Under the pieces are notes generated by a model that saw only the letters and a list, made by a program, of their open reading frames with translations, was not told the DNA's origin and did not search any database. From the NCBI RefSeq assembly GCF_954871325.1, contig NC_088776.1, positions 5,215,985 to 5,279,984 on the forward strand: DNA of 64,000 nucleotides. The letters run 5' to 3'. Position numbers and translations under genes: made by a program. Positions 37,801-50,600 of the stretch are shown here, piece by piece. The DNA comes from Gordionus sp. m RMFG-2023. Taxonomy: Eukaryota > Nematomorpha > Gordioida > Chordodea > Parachordodidae. Each line of letters begins with the position of its first letter. Within the stretch, counting starts at the first letter, position 1.

Positions 37801-40800
37801 ACGATAGAAGGTGAGTTTGGGTTAGTATTTACTCGTGATTTTTTTTTTGCTATCATTTTTATATGTCAGATTATATATATCTCAAATTATACTTTTCTCA
37901 CTGCTTTCATGATATATTTAATCCAATTAAAAAATTTCCTTGAGTTAGGCTTTTATTCAGCCTAGCCCAGATAACTCGAAAAAACCGGCCCGAGAAATGT
38001 ATTTATTTTATTTATTATTATTATTTTTTTTATAAAAGTCCACAACTAACGATGAATTCTTAAGGATTCTCAAGAAGATTCATAGGAAATTTAAAATTCC
38101 CTTGATATTTTATATTTGTATTTAATTTTAAAATTTTTTAAAAAATTGATAAAACACTAAAATAATAAAACAACTATATAAAAATATGTAAAAATATATA
38201 AAATTACCAAATAAAAATATATTAATCAAAATGGTGTACCCAGCTGTTTTTATTGATGCGCACTTATAATGAATTCAGTCTAGTTATTTTTATATGTCAT
38301 TGGGTTAGACGCTACTTAATAAATGATGATTGTTACAAAATAATGAAAAATAAGTTAAAATAAAAATATTTTCGAAATCTATATTTTTTCTTAAGGGTTT
38401 TAAAATTAAGGTTCATTTTGTATTAAAAAGAATTTTAAAGGTTATGTTGTGCCTGTCTATTTATAATTGACAGATATGGACGTTTTTCAATATATTTTCG
38501 AGAAGATATGATATTACTATTAATTGTTTTTGTTTTAAAGTCAGGCGATTGGAGTTGTCATTCCATATTAAATCAAATGAAGATTTAACCACACCCTTTT
38601 CGATTTTTTTTAAAATTTCTAAGATGGTATTACAACTTACTTCATGAGTTATGACCATCAAAATATATTATATTTAACTTTAAATATCTCAAAAAGTAAT
38701 TAAGCTAAAGACATAATTTTAATTTTTTTAAATAGCTCTAGAATAGCCTACGATACAAAATTTATTATTTTAAAATTAGATCTATTACCAAAAACAATTC
38801 GAATACCGGTAATGGCTATAAAATAAAAAAAATTTTTCCTTCAATTTTTTTTTACAGACAGACATTATATTACTTAATGTTTGTACAAAATCCTAGATTA
38901 AGACGAGTACTCGGCCAATAGTTATTACACTTTAAATATAAGTAGTATGGCTTAAATCCTATAGTATACCAAATATAGAGTAATTATTTTTTTTAAAAAA
39001 AGGTGGGCAATATATGTGAATAATAATATTAAAACTAAAATCCTAAAAAATTTAAAAAAAGGCAAAAATAACTTTACCAATGTATTAAATTAATATAAAT
39101 ATAACGCAAAACGCTTTAATTTGGAAGCATTATAAGGAATAAATAATAAGATTTTGTAAAAAGTAATAAAGTAACAACTATATAATAAAAAAAATGAGCT
39201 CAATGATCTCTTTACCCCAACCTAAAGATTATATTCGTCCCAAATTTCTTCTTAAATGACTTTTTGACCTGGCAACTCTGTGAGTGAATGATGTAGTTTA
39301 TTTTTCATTGCCGAATAATTAATTATCTGTGTGATCATCAGAAATATATTTTCATTTTAAAGATTATTTTAATTTTTACTTACAATTAATTATCAAACAA
39401 AATAAAATTAATTCCTAAACAGCCGTCATTTTAATTGATTAATTTTACATAGACATTTTTCTAATAAAAAATTAACTTAATGAAGAAAAATTAATAAAAT
39501 ATTAAAAAGTGAAAAACAAAAACATCAGTAGGAAAAAACCTAACTGCTAAAAAATTGTTAGTATTATATGTATGTATAAGATGTTTATTTATTATTTATA
39601 ATAAAATATTTGATAGATTAATATAGTGGATTATGAAATATATGTATGTGTATAAATGAGGTAGATTCTCTTTCTTTAATTGTTCATGGGCTATTTATTT
39701 GTATTCAAAATTTGTTTCATTATTATTATGATCTTAAAAAAAAATTACCATTTTAAATATACAAATAATATTAGTTTATGCCATTTAATTTAGCGCCCTC
39801 TGTTTATAAATTATTTATTTAGGGCTATTTGTTATGTTTTTTATTTATAAAAACTTGTGAATGATAATGAGCATTGTGAATTTTTTTAAAAATATACATA
39901 TATATATAAAATTATACATTTGAAATCATAATTAAATTTGCAATCTATTGATGTATATTATATGTCATAATTTTTAATGGTATCAGAAAAATAAGAAATT
40001 ATACCGGGTTTTTGTTGTTAAAAGTAACTCACTTTTTACTGGAAAAGGATTCTGTGGGAATTTCCTTTTTCGGAAATTTTCGAAATATTTTAAACTGAAT
40101 GGGAAAAAAATTTAGTACAAGATTAATATTTTCATAAATAAAATACCGACGGATAAAATAAATCAAGAAACTTTAACCTAGGGATGTGAAATTTCCGGAA
40201 ATTTAAGTCTTGGGGAGTACTGGGAAAAATAGCGGGAAAATGGGATATATATGTGTTGTATGATACAACTTATATTATGTATTTAAAGTGGTGTTTTCAA
40301 TTACATTTATGTTTAATATTACTTTTTGACAAATGTTTCACTTAAGGCGAAAAGAAGATATATTTAGATTGTAATAATATATTAAAGGTTGTTAATTGTA
40401 TAACGTGATTGGAAACAATTGATTTTCGAGATATATAAAGAATGATTATTTTTGATATACACACAGATAAAAACCATTCATTTTTATTTTCTTTTGTATA
40501 ACCATATTATTCAATAAAAAGATCACTTGTCTAACGATATTATTAAATAAAAAGACCACATCACATTCAAGTTATTCTATATATTTATTCTTATTCATTA
40601 ATATGTATAACACAATTAATATAAACAATACAAGCCCAAATAGAAATGAATTTAAATTATTAAAATAGTTATATAGATAAAATGATTTAAAATCAGATAT
40701 GCATTCACTAGAAGATCAGAAATAACCTCACTAGAAGGTAATTGTTTTTTTATAGGATCCTGGGAAAAATTTATCGTATAGAGGTTGATTATAAATTGTC

Positions 40801-41668
40801 TTTCTTTAATCCTGACCCGAACATATTCGTTAAAATTAATTTCTAAAGAAATATTGCACCATTAACTTTGTTTCGAACCCATATTCCGCAGTTTCTCAAT
40901 CAATGAATCTCGAATATGAGCCAAACATGCCACTCATAAAAATTATAATACTCTTCTTGTATAAATAATTTATAACCTTGAACCAAAATATTGTTCAACA
41001 TGGAATATGATTATCATTCTTCCAGTATGGCCTTAACCTTAGAAAAACGAGAAATATTATAGTTTTTCTGACTACTTGGAATCTTACATTGAAGTTTTTG
41101 TTTAATTATAGGTTGTTTTAGAAAATAAGTTATAACTACTTTTTGAAATATTAATTTGTTGATTTTTATTGTCCAATAATTCTGTTTCTTCTTCAAATAC
41201 AAATCTAAAAATAAAAGATTACATTCTGACAAAAAATCATCTTAACCGAAGAATTTACACATTTTAATTCATCATATAAAAACTATATATTATTTTTTTA
41301 ATATTTTAGATAGAAAAAATAATAATGACAATCGCACTTGATCTCTATTATTCTTATGAAACATTTCGAATTTAATAAAACATTTCTCCATAGAACATTA
41401 GTTCCATAATTTTTTTTTAAATTATAAATATTTAAAATGCAAATTAAAAATTGGAAAATATTTTCTTTTTTATTAAAATCTTTACAAAATATTATATTTA
41501 TAATTATAAAAATACCTTTAAAATAAAAATGAAAATATTATAAAACCCCGTGCATTGATATATATATATATATATATATATATATTGAACCTGTGTTAGC
41601 ATTAGAAAACGAATATAAACATAACGGTAAAAATAGGAATTTTTTTATAATAAATTATTTGCTTATTT
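34836..41668. other. Gene-poor AT-rich region
   Basis: No gene supported. Tandem repeat of about 27 bp (AATTTGTATAAATTTTGTAT) at 36100-36180. A TCTAGACTGA-type MITE edge near 36448. A hairpin with 13-bp arms GATGCCATCAAGT at 37364-37376 and 37411-37423. A 9-10-base G run near 37572. A minus-strand open stretch at 38461-38661 (EKGVVKSSFDLIWNDN) and a plus-strand ATG-led stretch at 37783 with a GTGAGT donor were not extendable. An (AT)n run lies at about 41557-41585. Confidence 0.45.
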
Positions 41669-44600
41669 TTATTTTGTTAGTGAGTATTTCGAAGGTCTAA
41701 GTTTCTTGAGACATTTTCCTTGGTAACATTCCTTAATCATGAATATGCATTTTATTTTTTTTAAAAACATTAGTTGAATATAAATTTTAAAAAAAATTTC
41801 TCGGAATAGAAACTAATGAAGCGACAGAAAACTTTTTTGATCATTAATTATGTTTTATGTATTAATGATTCAGGGGCAAAAAAGATTTATTTTTTATTAT
41901 TCTTATAAATATATTACCCATCCAGTTCTTATAGAGGAAATCGAAGATCCATTGCAGGGTATCCCATCGAGAGTAGCAGTGTAATAAAAGGCATCCTCCC
42001 CAATAACACAAGTTATTTTCAAACAGGTTGACTGTAAAAAAAATACAAATATTTTATTTTTGCGGATATAAAAAAATGGACGACACAAATGATTAGCCTT
42101 TATTTAAAAAAAAGGATCTAAAGCTTGAATGGGGGCTTCAAAATTTCGATAGATAGTTAGATAATACAACCTTAACAAGCATAGGTTTAACCAAATAGTC
42201 GGTTTAGGAGAACTTTAAGATAATAACTGTAAATTAAAATAAATAAGAAATTTATAAGTAAGCAGTATTTCAAACATAATATTGTATCATTTAGAAAACT
42301 TGCAATGAAAGTTATATTTACAAATTGATCAATTATTTATATTTTTATATTTTAGGCCGTTTTAGCTAATTTTTAAGCGGGCTAAAAAACTGTTAAAAAA
42401 CGGATGACATGAGTTTTTTTGAGCGAGAACTTCAACTTTGAAGGTTTGTTTAATTTTTTTAAAATATAGCTCATCTTTGAAGAAATTATGTATAGATTGA
42501 CTCAGTTTCTGGCGCGCACTTTTGCATTGAGTGGAATTAGTTTATTTTTATATACCCAACTATATTAACAAGTTGTATCATTAATTAAAATTGTAGTTTA
42601 AATGCATGAAATAATAGTCTATAAGTTTCAGGGATTGGAAATTTTCCAGACAAGTTCTGGTATAACTGAACTTGGGAAAAATTATGGATCGTTTAAGGAA
42701 CGAGTACGAGAATGGAACTTTCCCAAAAAATAATGTAAAATTTTTTTTAAATTTATATTAAAACTTAATTAAATTATACTATAAATATTATTATTTGTTT
42801 TTCTTTTCTTTTAATTTCATTTATTTAGTTTAGTTTTATAATGTAATTTTTTTTATTTTTTTAAGCTAATTGTAAAAGCATTTGGTGAGTTTGGCCAAAG
42901 ATTTTATTTAGCACATTTATATTGTTTGGATTGACATGACCACATATGGTTTTAATATAATGCAGACAAAATCTTTTCCTTTCTTTCGAGAAATGTTCTA
43001 TGACTTAATCAATAATTGAGGATAACCTTTATGCCTGAAGACTTTGCTCATAGAAGAAACAAAGGTATAGACAATATTATCTAAATCTCGAGGCTTAGGC
43101 AATATTTTTCTGGCTAAAATATTTAGTTAGCCGTTTTTAAAAATCGGATCATACTTCATAGATCTGGTTTTGTATCCAGTCAGGATTAGCCTTTTTTCTG
43201 AATTTAACTTAGGTGGTTTTATACACCGGATAAAAGATGTAGTAGATCAGAAGCGAGTTGATGATTTTATTAATATAAATTTGTTTTAAAAAAATAGATC
43301 TTATTATATTTTAATAAAAATTTGGACGCTTTCTTCAGCAAATTGCTATTTCAATAAAAGTGAGCTTTCACATTAGGCTAAACACTTAGACTCTCCAAAC
43401 TATAACCAACCCATTAAAAAAAATTATGGCTAGCTACGCTTATGAAATCAGGATATAAAAATCAGAAATTTGCACAATTTAATAGAGTTGTTTTATCTTT
43501 TTTAAAAATAATATTTATTAAAAGATATTTCTGTTTGTTATACTTTTTCATAAGAGCACTTCGATGCATTTGCCATGGACCCGCAAAATTCGTTACAATT
43601 ATATTCTGGGATAAAATCATCTATTGACACGAAAGTTCTGCCCTTATTTTGAATTTCTAGTAAACACCATCTGTGGCGCGGTGTGCTAAAAATATACATT
43701 TTTAATTTTTTTATAAAATATCTTCTTTTTTTTAAAAAAATAATTTTTGTAAAAAATTTTTCCAAAAGGAAGTTTAAATCTTATGAGAGAATCATAAATG
43801 TCAAAATAATCGTAACAAATAAGGCAAAAAGGATCATTTTCATATTTTTATTCCTCAAATAAAAAAAGGAATATATATGTTAGGGTCAATGTGTTTTTTC
43901 CAGCAATGGGTTATTTTTACAACTTTAAATCATTTTTTGAGCCCGTTTTATTAAATTTAAAAATCGCATTTTACTGGAAATATATTCAATCATGATTGGA
44001 TACCTATCTTATGAATCATAGGCAATTTTGCTGTTAACCTTTGACGTCATTTTATAATTAATATAAAAAAATATGGTAAATTTAATATAAAGTATATTAT
44101 GTTTAAATGTTCATGTGGCATAATTGTCTGAAATTCTTAGGGTAGGTATTCCAAACATGGCGGCATACATTTCCGGTAAAATCGAAAATTTTTAGAAACG
44201 CACTTAAAAATGATTTAAAGTTGAAAAAATTTGGTTATATTTAAAAAACTGAATTCCTTATATATATTTGTATTAAGAATAAATACATATTTAAATAGTA
44301 CAATATAAAGTTATTATACTAACTTTATGTAGTTCTGAATAAAGTATCTGCTGCATTCAGACCATCGATACCTTTCTTCACCTACATGTCGATATCCCAT
44401 TATGCCGCGGCTTTGATCCTTAAATTTTAAGCAATCTTCGCTTCCCATAGCGCCATTTCCTGGATCATGAGGAGCTCCAAGACTGTATAGAAATAATCAA
44501 TTAAATCCTAACATATAATCAGATTTAAATTAGTTTATACTATTTTAAAATTTTAATAGCAAGTGTATTGAGCTACCTCAAGTTTCTATTTGCCTATAAA

Positions 44601-47600
44601 ATTCCAAAAAGATATTTTAAAAGAATTCTATAGGCGGTTAAGTTTTCCAATAAACTTTAAAATTAAAAGATAATTTTTTAAACTGTGTATTTATTTAAAA
44701 TTAAAGGAGTCTAATAAGAGATCTTTATAAAAAGTTTTTTGGATATGATAAAACAAAAAAAAACTCCCTTTTCTTCATCTTTTAAAATTTTTTTTATTAT
44801 AATCCTTAGGGAATATCTAATTCCAGGAAAAATAGTTTTCCTCACAGGTTAAATAAAATGAAGAATGTGAATAAAATTAGTGGATCCAATGGAGAACGGG
44901 ATCTTGACTAGGTTCTGGCTTACAATACCAATACAGTGCATTTTGATTTCAAACTATTTATAATGATCTAAACAATATTTTATCATATTTGTATTGTATT
45001 GCTTTTGGCATCAATTTAATAAATAATTGATAGGTAGTATTTCATAAGTATAAAAATTTTTATGCCACAGATGTTAAGCTTAACTTACATAATAAATTTG
45101 GGGAATAAAATACATCAATAATTTTACTATAATTTTAAGTAAATTTAAAAAAACTGCTATTTTCTCAGGGTTAACAATACATAACTTCCAAAAACATCCA
45201 ACCAAAAGTTTTTAACACTGATAAACGACATTTTGAAGGAATATTGACCTTATAGTATTTACTGGGAATTGGAACTCTCAATTTTAAATTATGAGATTTT
45301 TAAAAAAATCTGTTTTGACGAATGCATTTCAGTACATATGGCGCTGTGCCTATACCATATCGTTTCCGACAATTTTCGTCATGTACGTTTGTGTATATGC
45401 GTTAATTTGAAAATATATACTCAAAAATAACTCTTCAGTGCTCTATTACATGCTAGAGAAGGAAACCTTTCCTATTAGAGGATTTGGTTAATTTAAAGGT
45501 TCCAATTTCCAATGTATTCTATAAACTAACAAATAAGATACATTATTAATTTTTATTAAAGTATCGAAAATCCCGAAAAACCCTTCATCTTGTGAATGCA
45601 TCAATTATATGCTTAAAAATAGAAAAAAATTAGGTTCAACATACATAGATGTATTCTCGTGTTATTCACTATGGTTTTGGGACCAAAAAAAAATATATAA
45701 TTTAAGGTAAAATTTTATCATAATATTTTACCAATGTCCTATCTCATGGGTAAATGTAGATGCACTTCCTAATCCAAAATAATCTGATACAAATTTAGAT
45801 ATTCCCCTATCACATAAGTGTTTCATATCCGCTATTCCTGAAAAGATTAATATTTATACACTTTATCTATAAATTATTTATAGAGTTATAGTATTTTAAT
45901 ATTTTAACATAATACTTTCTTTCTAAATCCATAAAGGCAAACTCTTAAGAGAATTAATTTTTAGATCTTATAATAAAAGCTTAAAAAATTCCCAATTAAT
46001 AAATAAGAGCAATTATAGACTTTTACTTCGATATAATTCAATGACATAATATTACCTAGACTGACGATGCATTCATTAAAAGTGTACATCAATGAAAACA
46101 GCTGGGGATTCCATTTTGATTGCATATATTATTATTAACAATTTTAAACAACAGGCCAATTTATTTCTATGTTTGACCCAAGCTTTATTAAAGGATTGCC
46201 TGATTATCGAGATAATAAGGAAGCAAATTATTAATTTAATAGTAGTTTTCAACATGCGAATAATTAATATACGGATTACCAAAATGGTGGGTCAAGCTGA
46301 TTTACATTCGAAGACGCTTTCAAATGTCTTATTATGAATGCATCGTCAGTCTAGATAATATTATATATGTCATTGATATAATATAAAAATAAAATTTTTA
46401 TTTTAAAATAAAATAAAATCAAAATTGTCCAATTCAATTTAAAAAAAATGATAAACTGTTATTATCTTATATATATTATAAATAAATACAATATATATAT
46501 ATATAAAATAAGTGACAATAATTTTACCCGAATATGGACCCGTAATTAACCTAAAATAAATATAAATTGAAAAAAAAATAATAGACTCCTAATATTTATT
46601 ATGACTGTGTCCAAAACATCAACAAAAAACATATTAAATTCACAGACTTTCAAACCTTTAATGAATATAAATAAACTCTTTTTTAAATATATAATAATAG
46701 ACATTTGTATCCAAAAAATAATTCAGGAAATTTTACTAATTTCACATAAATTTATCACACGATTTCATTGAAATCTATTTCTAAGCATGTCTAAACTTTC
46801 TAAAAGTAGTAAAGTTATGGAGTAAATGTCAGGTGGTACGCAACGGGCAAGGGAGAAATCCCCTTCCCCCATCCCAAGCCTAAAAATCCAGATGCCGTCT
46901 AAAATATTTTTCAAAAATATTACTGATTCCTACATCTTATCGCAGACTTAATCCAATTTACATTTATTTATCACATTCACAACAAAAATAAATAGGCCGC
47001 TAGTTTAATCCATGAATTAGATTTCAAATTCTCCTTAACGTTTGTCCACCATTTTAAAATGTCTCAAATAGTTTAAAACTTTTTCTTCTTTCTTTCATTT
47101 CTTTCTAAAAATGAGATTTAAAATAGAAAATAACAAAAAATAATGAAATTCGTTTTCTTGTAAAAAAATAATAAATTGTTTTGTTTGGTTAACGGAGTGA
47201 GTAGAGCAGCGATATCCCAATGTTTGGAAGGTTGCTTTTTGCTAAATCTATTGAGGTAATCGCCAAAAGTTTCAAATGTTTCAAGAGCCCCCGGGTGAAA
47301 TTGGATTCTCTTTTTGAAACAAATAATATATAAGGTTTATAAAGAAGTTCTGAAATCTAACAAATTTTTATAAATATATGATATATAATATTACAGTAAA
47401 ATCAAAATGCCATAATTCTGAAATATCTTTCTAAACTTTAAATCATTTTCTGAGCGCGTTTTTTTTTTAAATTTAAAAATCAAATTTTACCGGAAATGGA
47501 TTTCGGCATGTTTAGAATATACCTATCTTATGAATTTTAGAAAATTTTATCGTTAAAATCTTTGAGTCATATTACAATTTATATACAAAAAATATTTGGA

Positions 47601-50600
47601 AAAACCAATAACGCGCCAAAAAAAAAATAATTTATAGTTAAATAATACACATGGGAAAAAAACACATTGACGATAACATATATATATAATTATACTGTGT
47701 TATGATATGATTTAATGAAACATATTGACTATTAAATTAAAACTCATCCATATAAAAAAATACTTTGTTCGCAAAAATAATTAAAATATAGACCAAGCAT
47801 TATTGAAAATTCTTTTATTCCTCCTTTTGTTTAATTATTTTTGCAAACAAATTATTTTTATATAGATGGGTTTTAGTTTAATCGTTAACATGTTTCATTT
47901 AATCATCACAACACTGTAGAGTACCGCGTATTTATTTATATTATTGAAGAGGAAAAATATATATCACTAAAAACTATTACAATTTTTTGTCGAATTTTTT
48001 TTTTATAATAGTAACAATATATAAAAATATAAAGGAATATATTATACATGATCTTGGCCCTTTATATAAACTATCCGATTCAATATCAGCTGAAATTTAG
48101 CTCCAATCGAAGGGGACTGTAAAGTTCTTGCCGTCTAATATACAGGTTTAAAAAAAAATGTTATATTAAGAATATTATTTTATAAATTAAGTTTTATTTT
48201 AAAAAAATTGTCATTTCTTTGGTCATCATTGATAACCCATAGCATATAGAACAAAGAGGTACAAAGGCCCATCCATCATAGACCGATCCAAGGTTTAAAT
48301 GCGACCCAAGTCAAGCCTCATATGAAATTAAATTGGGGCGTATTAAATACACCGGGGACCTATTTTTGTCTTAAGTTTTTCGGAAAGGGCTAATTGGACT
48401 TGTAAGCTAAAATTTCTTTTAAAAATTTAAACTCATAATAGGAACAGGGTCGAATTCGTTGAAAATATTTTTAAGTTTAGAAACTGGGAAAAAGAAAAAT
48501 TCAAATAATCTGAATTTTTTTTAGCTCGATCTACAAAGACTGGTTCCGACACATGCATTATTAAAAGTTACTCTTGAAAATAAACAAGAGTTACATTTTT
48601 AAAAAGTAACATGCTCCATTTTTTTTAAAAGTTACTTTATAAATTATTTATATAAACTTCCCTAGACTAAACAAACGCTAGATGTAAGTTAAGGCATTAT
48701 ATTAATTTAATGTATAAAATTTTTAAATTTGGGAAATCATCATAAAAGGATAATGATATGAATGAGAAGAGAAGAGAAGGGATACCATATTTTAAAATAA
48801 TAACTTGAAAAAAATTGAGTAATTATTCATAAATCCACCAAAATAATGTAAACTAACAATTTTTTTGCAAAAAATATAACTTGTAATTACTTTAGATGCA
48901 AGTGTATATTTATATATCGTCGTTTGTGAATTAAATTATTCCATCTCTATATATAGGTTAATATCCAATTTAAATCTCAATTTCTTATATAAATATAAGA
49001 AAGCCGGGTTATAGAATGGCCTGGTGTAAAACTAAACAGTATTCTAAGGGAAATGATATTTAGTGTTTGACTTTTTAATTTTCTCATATTCTAAATATAT
49101 TCGAGATAGTCGTGAATTATTCTATATAACTATATCTTCATTGTAGATTTTCAGCCACCAAATTATTCATAAAATGACGTAAATTAAAGCTTAATGACAA
49201 AATGGTAATGAAAAAAAATGGTACACATGCAATTAGCTGTAAAATACCATAGCCGCCACAGTGATGATCTCGTTTAAGTTTGGGTGGCCTCCATCATCTC
49301 GGAGGACGAATATGGTAAATTCTATTTTAAAGATATCGTTTTTGAATGTCCCCGATAAATTTTTTGGCGCAGGCGCTCTAAACGAGTACGAAGTGTCTTT
49401 ATAAAAGTTAAATGTTAAGAGATTGTTAACGATAAATATGCTCTTTAAATTATATTATATTCGAAAAGAAAGATTAAAATGCTTTTTTTTTAAAAAAAAT
49501 ATATTTTTTACGAGGTGTTATAGGTCTTATAGAATTCTTTACGATACAATGGGGGATCTGTCCTTTGCTCTTGACGTAATTAGTTTGAAAGTTTTTTGGC
49601 GCTATTTCGTATTGATTTTTGTTCGTTAATATGCCTCCATTCTACATATTTTATTTTATTTTTATTCAATTTCATTATTTTTTTTTAATTTATACTTGGA
49701 TAAAAACGACTAGCTCAATATTTTAGCCAGAAAAATATTTCAAAATTTTACTAATACATGTCCAAATGAGAAAAGTTTTCAGTGCTTGCATTCTATGAGA
49801 CAGGGTAATTTCAGTGCGTTAGCCGTTATAAAATTTTAGCTCGGGTAAAATAGTTTGACGACGCTCTTGGACGACTAGGACAGATTATTTGATTATTTTA
49901 ATTTTTAAAGAAATTTTTCAAAAAAAAAATATTTATCCCTTACTAGATCCCACCACTAAGTGTCGTTAAAAGGCCTGATTTGAGTCGATTTTTCAAAACG
50001 GCACTATTAAGATCTTGGCTAAAAATATTATGAAAGCATCGGGATTTGGCATAATAGATATTCCAAGCATTTCTGCCAGGTACGAGCTAAATCTTTAGGC
50101 AAACGTAATGTTATTTTGGTTTATAATCTTATCGAACCGTTTTTTAAAAATCGACAAGAATTGGGCTTTTTAACAACACTACACACCACCAATAAAGTAT
50201 AAATGATTCCATCTACTCAAATCTCGTCCCTAAAAATTACAAAATAAATATATAATTCTATCGAATTTCCTTAAACCTTTAAGGAAATCAAGATGGTGCA
50301 CACTCTGTCAGGTGCCCTTTTGATGTGAGAAATGAATTGAAGGCAACCAGAAATTTATCGCCTACTTTTCGTATCCCTTTAGAAACCCTATCTTCCTAAA
50401 ATATACACTGAGGCATATCTACTCCCCTCCCCACTTCCCCACTTTCCTATACTTAGACACCTCCATCCAGATTAGTAATCGCTTCCTGCTTTTTAAGATT
50501 TTCCGTATTATTAATGTGCGTCTCAATTGATCTCCATAAAGCTTTAAAAATGCAACTAGCAACTTATACATCCATACCTAGTGTTGTTAAAGGGCTAACT

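Noticed and set aside
38461-38661. 66-codon minus-strand open frame
   Set aside because: Plausible composition but no family, no neighbouring exons, and a GTAAGT inside that would split it after seven codons.
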